A DNA stretch of 35,508 bases from a virus: the IMG/VR virus record IMGVR_UViG_3300034121_000119, positions 1-35,508 of that record. One strand, given 5' to 3'. Both the position numbers and the translations under genes were made by a program. This document shows positions 3,971 to 12,315 of this stretch, piece after piece (within the stretch, counting starts at the first letter, position 1; every line of letters begins with the position of its first letter). The notes under the pieces were generated by a model. That model did no database searches. It worked only from the letters and a program-made list of their open reading frames with translations, and was not told the origin of the DNA.

Positions 3971-5486
3971 CGAACAAGTCTCTCTTAACGATATCGAAAC
4001 TCTGGTAGCTGCTGGAAAGTTATCGGACACGGACCTGCGGGTACTAGAGAAGCAGCTTATACATTTGGAGAAGCTCAAAGAACGTGAGCTATCTCAGGAA
4101 AAGTTCATCCATTTCACCAAACGGGTGTGGCCTACGTTCATTGCGGGCAAGCACCACAAGCGAATGGCAGAAGCTTTTGAAAGGGTAGCCCGTGGAGAAT
4201 GCAAGCGCCTCATTATTAATATGCCTCCTCGCCACACTAAGTCAGAGTTTGCCTCTTACTTACTACCTGCTTGGTTTTTGGGCAAGTTTCCGGGCAAAAA
4301 AGTAATCCAGTCGTCCAACACGGGCGAATTGGCGGTCGGTTTTGGTCGAAAAGTGCGAAATTTGGTCGATTCCGAGGTCTATTCCAACATTTTCCCCGAG
4401 TTGCAGCTCCAAGCTGACTCAAAAGCTGCCGGAAGATGGAACACCAGCAAGGGTGGTGACTATTTTGCGATTGGTGTGGGGGGTACAGTGACCGGTAAAG
4501 GTGCTGACCTGCTGATTATTGACGACCCGCACTCAGAACAAGAGGCTGCGATGGCCGCAGTCAACCCAGAAGTCTATGACAAGGTGTACGAGTGGTACAC
4601 GTCAGGTCCACGTCAGCGTTTGCAGCCCGGTGGGGCCATTGTTATTGTGATGACACGCTGGGCACAGCGCGATTTAACGGGCCAAGTGCTCAAAAACGCA
4701 GCTTTGCGGGGTGAAAACGACTGGGAAGTTATCGAATTTCCGGCCATCCTCCCAAGCGGGAACCCACTTTGGCCAGAGTTTTGGTCCAAGGAAGAGCTTG
4801 AAGCGCTGCACGAAGAACTGCCCAATTCCAAGTGGCAGGCCCAGTATCAGCAAAATCCTGTCGGTAACGAGTCGGCGATTATTAAACGCGATTGGTGGAA
4901 GATATGGGAGCCTGAAACGCCACCACGGTGTGACTATATTCTTCAGACATGGGACACGGCGTTTGAGAAAAACCAGCGGGCTGACTATTCTGCGGGTACG
5001 ACTTGGGGCATTTTTAACTGCGAACAAGACGACTTGCGCCCAAACATCATTTTGCTCAACACGTACAAGAAGCGGGTTGAGTGGGTTGAGCTGAAGAAGG
5101 ACGTGCTCAACGAGTACAAAGAGTGGGAGCCTGATGGGTTGCTTATCGAGAAGAAGGCTACCGGGGCTCCGCTAATCTACGAACTTAGGGCTATGGGTAT
5201 TCCTGTGATGGAATACACGCCAAGCAAAGGGCAAGACAAAATTGCCCGGCTAAACTCAGTATCAGACATAATTGCGTCTGGGAAAGTGTGGGTTCCCCAA
5301 ACTCGTTGGGCTGAAGAATTAGTCGATGAAATTGGGGCGTTTCCGTCAGGCGAGCATGATGACTTGGTTGACGCAACAACACTTGCTTTGATGCGTTTTA
5401 GGCAGGGTGGATTCCTTCGACTTCCCAGCGATGAGCCGGACGAAGTCAAGTTGTTCAAATCCAGTCGACGCAATGCGTACTACTAA
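3963..5486 (+). CDS. terL: Terminase large subunit (packaging ATPase and nuclease)
   Basis: 507 aa from the ATG at 3963; a longer frame opens at 3924 but the 8-bp ATGACTGA overlap with terS is the more natural coupled start. N-terminal ATPase: Walker A-like MPPRHTKS (87-94), Walker B LLIIDD (183-188) with the catalytic acidic residue following, and a coupling segment IVIVMTRW. C-terminal RNase H-type nuclease: Asp331 in LQTWDTAF, Glu396 in LLIEKK, and HDDLVDATTLALMRF with Asp470. All expected motor and nuclease residues are present, so it should be active. It cuts concatemers and pumps DNA through the portal. Length is normal for the family. Confidence 0.95.
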   Translation: MTDEQVSLNDIETLVAAGKLSDTDLRVLEKQLIHLEKLKERELSQEKFIHFTKRVWPTFIAGKHHKRMAEAFERVARGECKRLIINMPPRHTKSEFASYLLPAWFLGKFPGKKVIQSSNTGELAVGFGRKVRNLVDSEVYSNIFPELQLQADSKAAGRWNTSKGGDYFAIGVGGTVTGKGADLLIIDDPHSEQEAAMAAVNPEVYDKVYEWYTSGPRQRLQPGGAIVIVMTRWAQRDLTGQVLKNAALRGENDWEVIEFPAILPSGNPLWPEFWSKEELEALHEELPNSKWQAQYQQNPVGNESAIIKRDWWKIWEPETPPRCDYILQTWDTAFEKNQRADYSAGTTWGIFNCEQDDLRPNIILLNTYKKRVEWVELKKDVLNEYKEWEPDGLLIEKKATGAPLIYELRAMGIPVMEYTPSKGQDKIARLNSVSDIIASGKVWVPQTRWAEELVDEIGAFPSGEHDDLVDATTLALMRFRQGGFLRLPSDEPDEVKLFKSSRRNAYY

Positions 5487-5495
5487 GGATAAATG

Positions 5496-8012
5496 ATGGC
5501 CACGAATATGTTCCCCTCTCTGGCGCAAGCCCCGCTTGGTTTGAGCGAAGAAGACGACATCTCAGACGATATGTCTGAAATTGAGATTCAGATAGAAAAC
5601 CCTGACGGCGTGCTTGTCAATATGGACGGTATTGAGATTGACTTGATGCCTGACGAGGGCAAAGAAGGGGAAGAGTTTGACTCCAACCTTGCTGAGTTTA
5701 TAGACGAGGGCGAGCTAGAGAAGATTGCAGGCGACATCATGGGCGATGTTGACGGAGACATTGCCAGCCGTAAAGACTGGGTTGAGATGTTCGTCAAGGG
5801 CTTGGATGTTCTGGGTATGAAGTACGAAGAACGCACTGAGCCGTGGCTCGGAGCTTGCGGGGTGTACTCCACAGTGCTGACAGAAGCTGCTGTTCGTTTC
5901 CAGTCCGAGACAATCATTGAGACGTTCCCAGCTCAAGGCCCAGTCAAGACCGAGATCATCGGTGCGATTGACAAGCTTAAAGAGCAAGCCGCTGAGCGTG
6001 TACGGGAAGACATGAACTACCAGCTTACTGAGGTGATGTCTGAGTACCGCCCAGAACACGAGCGCATGCTGTTCAACTTGGGTCTGGCTGGCTCGGCGTT
6101 TAAGAAGGTGTATTTTGATCCCAGCTTGGGACGCCAGACTTCGGTGTTTATTCCTGCTGAGGACATCATAATTCCCTACGGCTCCTCGGGTGCACGTACG
6201 GCAGAGCGCGTTACGCACGTCATGCGCAAGACCAAGAACGACCTGAAGAAGCTACAAGTCGCAGGGTTCTACAAAGACGTTGAACTGGGCGAGCCAGCGC
6301 AGGTGCACACAGACGTGGAGAAAAAGAAAGCGGACGAGCAAGGGTATTCCCTTACGGACGACGACCGCTACCAAATCTACGAGATTCAGATTGACTACAA
6401 CTTGCCGGGTTACGAGGACGAGGATGATATTGCACTGCCGTATATCATCTCTATTGACAAGGGCACAAGCAAGATTCTGTCTATCTACCGCAACTGGGAA
6501 GAGGAAGACACACTCAAGATCAAGCGCCAGCACTTTGTTCAGTACGACTACATTCCGGGCTTTGGCGCTTATGGGTTTGGTTTCATCCACCTGATTGGTG
6601 GATACGCTCGCGCTGGCACTTCGCTGATTCGTCAGTTGATCGACGCCGGTACGCTGTCTAACTTGCCCGGCGGCTTGAAGACCCGTGGCTTGCGTATTAA
6701 AGACGACGACACCCCAATCTCTCCGGGCGAGTTCCGCGACATGGACGTGCCGTCTGGCTCTATCCGCGACAACATCATGGCTCTGCCGTACAAAGAACCG
6801 TCAATGGTTCTGGCCGGGTTGCTAGATAAGATCACGGAGGAAGGTCGCCGACTGGGTTCGGTTGCTGATATGAAAGTCAGTGACATGAGCGCCAATGCAC
6901 CTGTCGGGACGACACTTGCCATCCTTGAGCGACAGTTAAAAACCATGAGCGCGGTGCAGGCGCGGGTGCACTACAGCATGAAGCAAGAGTTTAAGCTCTT
7001 GAAGAATATCATCCGCGACTACGCCCCCACAGAGTATGAGTACGACCCGGCCAGTGGCGACCGCATGGCCAAGCAGGGCGACTACGACATGGTGGACGTG
7101 ATCCCCGTGAGTGATCCGAACAGTGCGACGATGGCGCAGCGGATCATGCAGTATCAGGCTGTGATCCAGTTGGCCCAAGGCGCTCCGCAGATTTATGACT
7201 TGCCTCAGTTGCACCGCCAGATGATTGAAGTCTTGGGCATCAAGAACGCTGACAAGCTTGTACCTACTAAGGATGACGAGAAGCCGAAAGACCCGATCAG
7301 CGAGAACATGGGCTTCTTGCGTGGCGAGCCTACACGGGCGTTCATCTATCAGGACCAAGACGCACACATCGCTGTGCACACTACGTTCTTGAAAGACCCG
7401 ATGATTGCAGCGCAGATGGGCCAGAACCCTATGGCGCAGCAGATGATGGCCGCTGTTCAAGCTCACATTTCCGAGCACTTGGCGTTTGCGTACCGTCGCA
7501 AGATCGAAGAGCAGATGGGCGTGCCACTGCCGCCACCCGGAGAGCAGTTGCCAGAGCAGGTCGAGGTTCAGTTGTCTCAGTTGGTTGCACAAGCGTCAGC
7601 TCAGTTGCTCAATGCAAACATGGCTCAAGCTCAACAGCAGCAAAACCAGCAGATGCAGCAAGACCCGCTGGTGCAGATGCAGCAAGCCGAGCTTCAAATC
7701 AGTGCCAAGGAAGCCGAGACTAAGTTGCTCAAGGTCAAGGGCGACTTGCAGATAAAAGCGGAAGAGCTGGCGCTCAAAGCACGAGATAGCGCGGCCAAAA
7801 CAGGTGAAGACCCGAACATGGCGGCTATGCGCACGCAGCAAGAGATCATGCAGGCACAGGAACTCCACGCCTTGGAAGTGGCTAGCCAGCAACAAGCTCA
7901 ACAGCAGCAGCAACAAACGCACCAGCAGGGCATGGGGCAGAGCGATGAGCAGCACAAGATGGCCATGATGCAGAAGATGATGCAGGCCCAGCAACCCCCG
8001 AATAAAGGCTAA
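5496..8012 (+). CDS. Portal protein, P22-like
   Basis: 838 aa. Two adjacent ATGs exist (5493, 5496); the second is preferred because AGGA is 6 nt from it and only 3 nt from the first. The dodecameric portal forms the DNA channel at one capsid vertex and docks TerL and later the tail adaptors. After an acidic N-terminal arm (EEDDISDDMSEIEI) come portal-like segments (VYFDPSLGRQTSVFIPAEDI, then VTHVMRKTKNDLKKLQVAGF) and SIDKGTSKILSIYRNWEEED, the pattern of large P22-type portals. The last about 150 residues are Gln/Met-rich with long helix (MAQAQQQQNQQMQQ), like the barrel of P22 gp1. Its length and place directly after TerL support the call. Confidence 0.88.
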   Translation: MATNMFPSLAQAPLGLSEEDDISDDMSEIEIQIENPDGVLVNMDGIEIDLMPDEGKEGEEFDSNLAEFIDEGELEKIAGDIMGDVDGDIASRKDWVEMFVKGLDVLGMKYEERTEPWLGACGVYSTVLTEAAVRFQSETIIETFPAQGPVKTEIIGAIDKLKEQAAERVREDMNYQLTEVMSEYRPEHERMLFNLGLAGSAFKKVYFDPSLGRQTSVFIPAEDIIIPYGSSGARTAERVTHVMRKTKNDLKKLQVAGFYKDVELGEPAQVHTDVEKKKADEQGYSLTDDDRYQIYEIQIDYNLPGYEDEDDIALPYIISIDKGTSKILSIYRNWEEEDTLKIKRQHFVQYDYIPGFGAYGFGFIHLIGGYARAGTSLIRQLIDAGTLSNLPGGLKTRGLRIKDDDTPISPGEFRDMDVPSGSIRDNIMALPYKEPSMVLAGLLDKITEEGRRLGSVADMKVSDMSANAPVGTTLAILERQLKTMSAVQARVHYSMKQEFKLLKNIIRDYAPTEYEYDPASGDRMAKQGDYDMVDVIPVSDPNSATMAQRIMQYQAVIQLAQGAPQIYDLPQLHRQMIEVLGIKNADKLVPTKDDEKPKDPISENMGFLRGEPTRAFIYQDQDAHIAVHTTFLKDPMIAAQMGQNPMAQQMMAAVQAHISEHLAFAYRRKIEEQMGVPLPPPGEQLPEQVEVQLSQLVAQASAQLLNANMAQAQQQQNQQMQQDPLVQMQQAELQISAKEAETKLLKVKGDLQIKAEELALKARDSAAKTGEDPNMAAMRTQQEIMQAQELHALEVASQQQAQQQQQQTHQQGMGQSDEQHKMAMMQKMMQAQQPPNKG

Positions 8013-8014
8013 AC

Positions 8015-8212
8015 ATGGACAAAAAAATTCTGGAATTGCTCTCTTCCAAAATCGAAGAGCATCGTAAGAGTCAGGTACAAGTTTTGTGTGATGGTAGCGC
8101 GAAATCCTACGATCACTACAAAGAACTGAGCGGTTTTATCCGAGGTCTCCAGACCGTTCAGTACGAAATAGGTGACCTCGTGCGTAAACTTAAGGACTCT
8201 GACGATGACTGA
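8015..8212 (+). CDS. Small helical protein, 65 aa, unknown function
   Basis: Begins MDKKILELLSSKIEEHRKSQ, behind AAAGG, 2 nt after the portal stop. Charged, helical, with no Cys and no membrane segment; ends in acidic KLKDSDDD. Its stop overlaps the GroES-like gene by 8 bp in the same ATGACTGA arrangement seen at terS/terL. Small proteins of this kind between portal and scaffold are common in short-tailed phages of this gene order; no function can be assigned. Confidence 0.75.
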   Translation: MDKKILELLSSKIEEHRKSQVQVLCDGSAKSYDHYKELSGFIRGLQTVQYEIGDLVRKLKDSDDD

Positions 8213-8609
8213 ATTTGATGTTAATGCGGTTGATCTAAGCGGTGTGCTAAACACCACCGCCGAAGAGAAAGCCAAACAAGTGCCCGATCCAGCTACATAC
8301 CACTTGCTGTGTATGCTGCCCAAGGCCGAGGAAGAGTTTAGCGAGACTGGAATTTTGAAGTCTGCTACTGCCATGTACCACGAGGAGCTTTTGTCCCCCG
8401 TGTTATTTGTGGCCAAGATTGGCCCCGATGCGTTTAAAGACGCTAGCCGTTTTCCAAGTGGCCCGAGCTGCAAAGTTGGTGATTTTGTGTTGGTTCGCCC
8501 TAATACAGGGACCCGCATGAAAATCCACGGCACTGAGTGGAGGCTCATTAACGATGATTCCATCCAAGCAGTTGTGCAAGACCCTCGCGGTATTCAGCGC
8601 CCCAACTAA
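8205..8609 (+). CDS. GroES-like co-chaperonin
   Basis: 134 aa from the ATG at 8205, with AAGGA about 8 nt upstream. The order of motifs follows GroES: an N-terminal strand (YHLLCMLPKAEE), then SETGILKS, where GIL corresponds to the hydrophobic tripeptide of the GroES mobile loop that binds GroEL, then VLFVAKIGPDAFKD (the strand GEVLAVG in GroES), CKVGDFVLVRPNTGTRMKI (VGDIVIFNDGYG), and a final EWRLINDDSIQAVV, which matches the conserved end (EVLIMSESDILAIV). Known phage examples (T4 gp31) replace host GroES so that the capsid protein fits into GroEL. The location among head genes fits. The N-terminus is about 30 residues longer than bacterial GroES. Confidence 0.82.
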   Translation: MTEFDVNAVDLSGVLNTTAEEKAKQVPDPATYHLLCMLPKAEEEFSETGILKSATAMYHEELLSPVLFVAKIGPDAFKDASRFPSGPSCKVGDFVLVRPNTGTRMKIHGTEWRLINDDSIQAVVQDPRGIQRPN

Positions 8610-8618
8610 GGAGCAATC

Positions 8619-9566
8619 ATGGCCACAGAAGAATTTAAATTCCCTGACGAGCGCGAAAGTAAAACCAACCAAGAAGAAAAGGTTGAGTTTGAAATTGAGG
8701 GCGAAGAAACGGAAGTCGAAGTAGTCGATGACACTCCGGCTGAGGATCGTGGTCGCCGACCAATGGAAGACCCGCCAAAGGACTTCGCTGAGGACGAGCT
8801 GAATAAATACGATGAGGGCGTGCGCAAGCGCATTCAGCATTTTACAAAGGGTTACCACGAGGAGCGCCGGGCTAAAGAGTTAGCAGAGCGCGAGCGCGAG
8901 GAAGCACTACGTATTGCCCAAACTGTTGTAGAAGAGAACAAGAAACTCAAGGGTTCTCTGAATACAAACCAGCAGGCGTTGCTTGAGCAGGCTAAACGAG
9001 TGGTTGGTAATGAGGTTGAAAAAGCCAAAGCCAAGTACAAAGAAGCCTACGAATCAGGCGATTCAGACGCTGTTGTTGAGGCGCAGGACGCGTTAATTAC
9101 CGCTAAATCCAAAATGGATCGCGTGAACAATTTTAGACCCGCCCCTTTACAGGGGGAAAAAACTGAGGTACAAACTCAACAACAAGTAGTAAATCAGCCT
9201 CCAGTCGACCAAAAAGCGCTGGCTTGGCAATCAGAGAATAAGTGGTTTGGTTCTGATGATGAGATGACTAGCTTTGCACTTGGACTCCACACCAAGCTAG
9301 TTAAATCTGGAGTTGATCCTCAGTCCAGCGAGTATTACGAGAAGTTAAATTCTCGAGTTAGACAAGTTTTCCCAGATCAGTTTGAGTCTGAGAGACCGAC
9401 GAATGCGCCAACTTCGTTGAGAAAATCAAACGTTGCACCTGCAACCCGTAGCACAGCGCCTAAAAAGATCGTGCTTACGCAGACACAGGTGAACATCGCC
9501 AAGCGGCTTGGAGTTCCTTTGGACCTTTATGCTCGTAAGGTTGCGGAAGAACAGTTAAGGAAATGA
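8619..9566 (+). CDS. Scaffolding protein
   Basis: 315 aa behind AAGGAG. Very acidic N-terminus (residues 1-55, EEKVEFEIEGEETEVEVVDD), then a long coiled coil (about 75-170: YHEERRAKELAERERE, EEALRIAQTVVEENKKLKGS and on), a Gln/Pro-rich linker, and a short basic C-terminal helix-turn-helix-like end (LTQTQVNIAKRLGVPLDLYARKVAEEQ). Acidic, elongated, coiled-coil proteins immediately before the capsid gene are the rule for internal scaffolds; the basic C-terminal helix is the capsid-binding part in P22 gp8. Function from position and architecture, not sequence identity. Confidence 0.82.
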   Translation: MATEEFKFPDERESKTNQEEKVEFEIEGEETEVEVVDDTPAEDRGRRPMEDPPKDFAEDELNKYDEGVRKRIQHFTKGYHEERRAKELAEREREEALRIAQTVVEENKKLKGSLNTNQQALLEQAKRVVGNEVEKAKAKYKEAYESGDSDAVVEAQDALITAKSKMDRVNNFRPAPLQGEKTEVQTQQQVVNQPPVDQKALAWQSENKWFGSDDEMTSFALGLHTKLVKSGVDPQSSEYYEKLNSRVRQVFPDQFESERPTNAPTSLRKSNVAPATRSTAPKKIVLTQTQVNIAKRLGVPLDLYARKVAEEQLRK

Positions 9567-10021
9567 ACATGGAAAAGTCAACACGTTTAGCACGGGAACT
9601 TGATACACGCGATGCAGCGGAGCGTCCAAAGCAATGGATGCCCCCTCAACTTCTACCCGACCCCAATCCGGAGCCGGGTTATGCGTTTCGCTGGATTCGT
9701 ATCAGCTCTCTTGGCAAAGATGACGCCACTAACATTTCTGGAAAGTTACGCGAAGGCTGGGAACCCGTTAGAGCTATTGACCACCCCGAAATCCGCTTGT
9801 TTGGTTCTTCAAACCCGAAGTTCCCAGACTGTGTGGAAGTAGGCGGTCTATTGCTCTGCAAAACACCTGTGGAATTCACACAGCAGCGAGATGAGTATTA
9901 CCGCAAACAAGCGGAGGCTCAAATGGCTTCGGTGGATAACACTTACATGCGCGAGAATGACCCACGGATGCCTATGTTTAAAGAACGTAGCTCCAAAGTC
10001 ACTTTCGGTAAAGGTACTTAA
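9563..10021 (+). CDS. Conserved head-region protein, 152 aa
   Basis: ATG at 9563 overlaps the scaffold stop as ATGA; a second ATG at 9569 is better spaced (8 nt) from the AAGG and may be the true start. The protein has RWIRISSLGKDDATNISGKL and REGWEPVRAIDHPEIRL blocks, and a long C-terminal helix (FTQQRDEYYRKQAEAQM). I recognise this kind of protein between scaffold and capsid genes in environmental short-tailed phages, but no biochemical role is known to me. No metal or membrane motif. Confidence 0.75.
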   Translation: MNMEKSTRLARELDTRDAAERPKQWMPPQLLPDPNPEPGYAFRWIRISSLGKDDATNISGKLREGWEPVRAIDHPEIRLFGSSNPKFPDCVEVGGLLLCKTPVEFTQQRDEYYRKQAEAQMASVDNTYMRENDPRMPMFKERSSKVTFGKGT

Positions 10022-10039
10022 TCTTTTTTGGAGTTCACA

Positions 10040-10618
10040 ATGGCTTATCCTACAGTCAGCGCTCCGTACGGCCTCAAACCCATCAATCGTATTGATGGCA
10101 TGGCCTACGCTGGGGCAATCCGCCAGATTCCTATGGCTTCTGGCTACACCGCAACGTTCTTTGGCGATACCGTTTTGATCGTTGATGGTTATGTCAACAA
10201 AGATACAGGCACTACTGCCGCTACTCCATGTGGCGTGTTTGTTGGTTGCTCGTACACTAACTCTGCTGGTCAACCAGTCCAGTCGCAATATGCGCCTGCT
10301 GGCCAAACTAACATGGTTGCGTATGTTGTTGATGATCCAATGGCTGCTTTCCAAGTGGCAGTTGTGTCTGGTACTACCGTCATTGCAAGCGTAAGCCGCA
10401 GTGTGGTTGGTTCCAACATGGCTTTGGTGCAAAACGCAGGTAACACCAATACTGGTGATTCCGGCGTCGCAGTGTTGTCTTCCAGCACCGCCACCACCAA
10501 CACATTGCCAATCCGCGTGATTGACGTTGTGCCCGCAACAGCTACTGGTGCCGACGCTTACGTCGAGCTGATCGTTAAGATCAACACCCACCAGTACAAC
10601 AACACCACTGGTGTTTAA
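10040..10618 (+). CDS. Head structural protein, probably decoration
   Basis: 192 aa from the ATG at 10040, with TGGAG 5-6 nt upstream. It begins MAYPTVSAPYGLKPINRIDG and is rich in Val/Thr/Ala/Gly with alternating beta-strand-like segments and no charged helices, ending LIVKINTHQYNNTTGV. Between scaffold and capsid genes, such beta-rich 15-20 kDa proteins are usually capsid-surface decoration or cementing proteins. A capsid-protease role is unlikely because no catalytic Ser/His motif is visible. Confidence 0.65.
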   Translation: MAYPTVSAPYGLKPINRIDGMAYAGAIRQIPMASGYTATFFGDTVLIVDGYVNKDTGTTAATPCGVFVGCSYTNSAGQPVQSQYAPAGQTNMVAYVVDDPMAAFQVAVVSGTTVIASVSRSVVGSNMALVQNAGNTNTGDSGVAVLSSSTATTNTLPIRVIDVVPATATGADAYVELIVKINTHQYNNTTGV

Positions 10619-10630
10619 GGAGTCTAAATC

Positions 10631-11542
10631 ATGGCTATTTCACGCGCACAACTGCTGAAAGAACTGCTCCCCGGCCTGAACGCTTTGTTCGGTCTTGAGT
10701 ACGCTAAGTACGGCGAAGAGCACAAGGAAATCTACGAGACCGAATCCTCGGAGCGTAGCTTTGAAGAGGAAACAAAACTGTCTGGTTTCTCTGCTGCACC
10801 TGTTAAGAACGAAGGCTCCGCCATCGCTTATGACAATGCACAGGAAGCATGGACTGCACGTTACACACACGAAACAATCGCGATGGGTTTCTCCATCACC
10901 GAAGAAGCCGTGGAAGATAACTTGTACGACAGCCTCTCCAGCCGCTACACCAAGGCTTTGGCCCGTGGTATGGCTTACACCAAGCAAGTTAAAGCTGCTT
11001 TTGTGTTGAACAACGCCTTTACTGGTGGCCCAACATACGGCGACGGCGTGGTCCTGTGCTCTACAGCTCACCCTCTGGTGTCTGGTGGCGTTAACAGCAA
11101 CCGTCCTTCTACCGGCGCTGATTTGAACGAAACATCGTTGGAAAACGCTGTTATTCAGATCGCTGCTTGGACAGATGAGCGTGGTTTGCTGATCGCTGCT
11201 AAGCCTAAGAAGTTGGTCGTTCCTCCTTCGTTGATGTTCGTTGCTACTCGTCTGCTTGAGACTGAGTTGCGCGTCGGCACTGCTGACAACGATATCAACG
11301 CCTTGAAGAACAACGGCTCGATTCCTGAAGGCTACTGCGTTAACCACTTCTTGACAGACACCAACGCTTGGTTCCTGTTGACTGACGTGCCTAACGGTCT
11401 GAAGCACTTTGTCCGTACGCCTATGGCTACTGGCATGGACGGCGACTTTGATACCGGCAACGTCCGTTACAAGGCCCGTGAGCGTTATTCGTTCGGCGTG
11501 TCTGACCCACTGGGCATTTTCGGTTCGCCCGGTTCGTCCTGA
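10631..11542 (+). CDS. Major capsid protein, HK97-fold (Mu gpT-like)
   Basis: 303 aa, behind AAGGAG. Begins MAISRAQLLKELLPGLNALF, a helical N-arm; then YETESSERSFEEETKLSGF, matching the E-loop region of gpT-type capsids, and AYDNAQEAWTARYTHETIA, followed by the spine helix LYDSLSSRYTKALARGMAY and P-domain strands. C-terminal GNVRYKARERYSFGVSDPLG is the last core strand. Ending at a strong terminator is usual for the most abundant virion protein. Position after scaffold, size and pattern all agree. Confidence 0.9.
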   Translation: MAISRAQLLKELLPGLNALFGLEYAKYGEEHKEIYETESSERSFEEETKLSGFSAAPVKNEGSAIAYDNAQEAWTARYTHETIAMGFSITEEAVEDNLYDSLSSRYTKALARGMAYTKQVKAAFVLNNAFTGGPTYGDGVVLCSTAHPLVSGGVNSNRPSTGADLNETSLENAVIQIAAWTDERGLLIAAKPKKLVVPPSLMFVATRLLETELRVGTADNDINALKNNGSIPEGYCVNHFLTDTNAWFLLTDVPNGLKHFVRTPMATGMDGDFDTGNVRYKARERYSFGVSDPLGIFGSPGSS

Positions 11543-11551
11543 TAGAAGCGG

Positions 11552-11580
11552 AAAAAGGGGCCTTGTGCCCCTTTTTCTTT
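11552..11580 (+). terminator. Rho-independent terminator after the capsid gene
   Basis: A 10-bp stem (11552-11561 with 11567-11576), GC-rich in its upper half with a CTTGT loop, followed by a T-rich tract CTTT. It would end or attenuate head-gene transcription, giving the capsid gene a higher dose than genes beyond. Confidence 0.85.
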
Positions 11581-11613
11581 TGGTGTATATTGCAGCCACT
11601 CCCGGACTTTTCC

Positions 11614-11659
11614 GGTGTATCTGACGGCTCCGGGCCGACGTCATGCAGACAGATACACC
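11614..11659 (+). promoter_or_regulatory. Structured leader ahead of the 102-aa gene
   Basis: GGTGTATCTG (11614-11623) and CAGATACACC (11650-11659) are perfect 10-bp complements closing a loop with its own short GC hairpin (GGC-TCCG-GCC-like). It starts 34 nt after the capsid terminator and ends 22 nt before the next ATG. A weak promoter-like pair (TTGTGC, 16 bp, TATATT at 11586-11591) precedes it. It may be an mRNA-stabilising or translation-control element; as no cofactor-binding riboswitch pattern is recognised, I make no such claim. Confidence 0.45.
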
Positions 11660-11681
11660 TTAACCGCATGAGGAAAAAATC

Positions 11682-11990
11682 ATGGCAAATACCACATTCA
11701 ACGGCCCAGTTCGCTCCGAGAACGGCTTTCAAGACATCACCATTAACGCCACCACTGGCGCTGTTACCGTGGACGCTACCTTCGGTGCAGCAACCAGCGT
11801 GGACAGCGTTACAGTTTCTTCCTTCGTGGACCTGCCTGCCATCCTGACTGCCGCTTTGCCTGCCGCTGCCGCTGGCAATGCTGGCCAAGTTCGTTTGATC
11901 TCTGACAACGGCGCTGGCAACAACGAGTATTGCTTGGTCATCAGCACTGGTGCCGCTTGGGTTACTGCCGTTGGCGCAGCCCTGAGCTAA
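11682..11990 (+). CDS. Small beta-rich virion protein, 102 aa
   Basis: ATG at 11682 behind GAGGA. Begins MANTTFNGPVRSENGFQDIT, a start shared by many phage head-adjacent proteins, then a Thr/Ala/Val-rich beta region, an Ala-rich helical link (LTAALPAAAAGNAGQ) and VRLISDNGAGNNEYCLVIS, a terminal motif also seen in tail-fiber tips. Small head-fiber or decoration subunit is my preferred reading, with the C-terminal domain resembling the end of the protein at 32632-32940. The transcript leader before it is structured. Confidence 0.65.
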   Translation: MANTTFNGPVRSENGFQDITINATTGAVTVDATFGAATSVDSVTVSSFVDLPAILTAALPAAAAGNAGQVRLISDNGAGNNEYCLVISTGAAWVTAVGAALS

Positions 11991-11999
11991 TTGATCTCG

Positions 12000-12019
12000 G
12001 GGGCTTCGGCCCCTGTTTT
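12000..12019 (+). terminator. Short hairpin with a UUCG loop
   Basis: GGGGC-TTCG-GCCCC (12000-12013) followed by TGTTTT. The UUCG tetraloop makes it very stable. It lies between the 102-aa gene and the next ribosome site, so it is either a weak terminator or an mRNA 3'-end protector. Confidence 0.5.
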
Positions 12020-12033
12020 AAAGGAGATTGATT

Positions 12034-12315
12034 ATGTCGATGCAAACCGATGTCCTAGCGGTACACACCGAAGCTACGGCTACCGTGGTGACTTACCGCA
12101 CGCGTGTCAGAGCCTACCATTGCATTTCTGGCGGAACCGCTGGCGATGTAATCTTCCGTGACGGCGGTGCAAGCGGCACCGTACTGTTGCAATTTAACAT
12201 TGCGACGGGTACGCAGCCAATTACGATGCCGCTTCCCGGCCAAGGGATTTTGTTCAGAACGAACGTCCATGTAACGCTCCCTGCTACCGCAAAAATCACG
12301 GTGTTTTATGGCTAA
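12034..12315 (+). CDS. Small beta-rich virion protein, 93 aa
   Basis: ATG at 12034 with AAGGAG 7 nt upstream. The protein has a run of short strands (VVTYRTRVRAYHCISGG, GDVIFRDGG, GTVLLQFNIATG, GILFRTNVHVTLP, KITVFYG) and no charged helices. Phage proteins of this compact kind are usually virion components, such as decoration or stopper-like proteins; which one cannot be told. It overlaps the following gene by 8 bp. Confidence 0.65.
   Translation: MSMQTDVLAVHTEATATVVTYRTRVRAYHCISGGTAGDVIFRDGGASGTVLLQFNIATGTQPITMPLPGQGILFRTNVHVTLPATAKITVFYG

Noticed and set aside
6936-7592. Minus-strand frame of 218 aa opposite the portal
   Set aside because: Mirror of the Gln-rich portal end, giving a Leu-rich artefact.
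9848-10591. Minus-strand frame of 247 aa opposite the head genes
   Set aside because: Antisense to two genes with good starts; Cys/His/Asn-rich low-quality sequence without motif.
10640-11644. Long minus-strand frame (334 aa) opposite the capsid gene
   Set aside because: Antisense of a strongly supported capsid gene, no ribosome site, and a biased composition typical of a shadow frame.
12195-12202. One TAACATTG within a virion gene
   Set aside because: Single half-type match in coding sequence, no palindrome around it.
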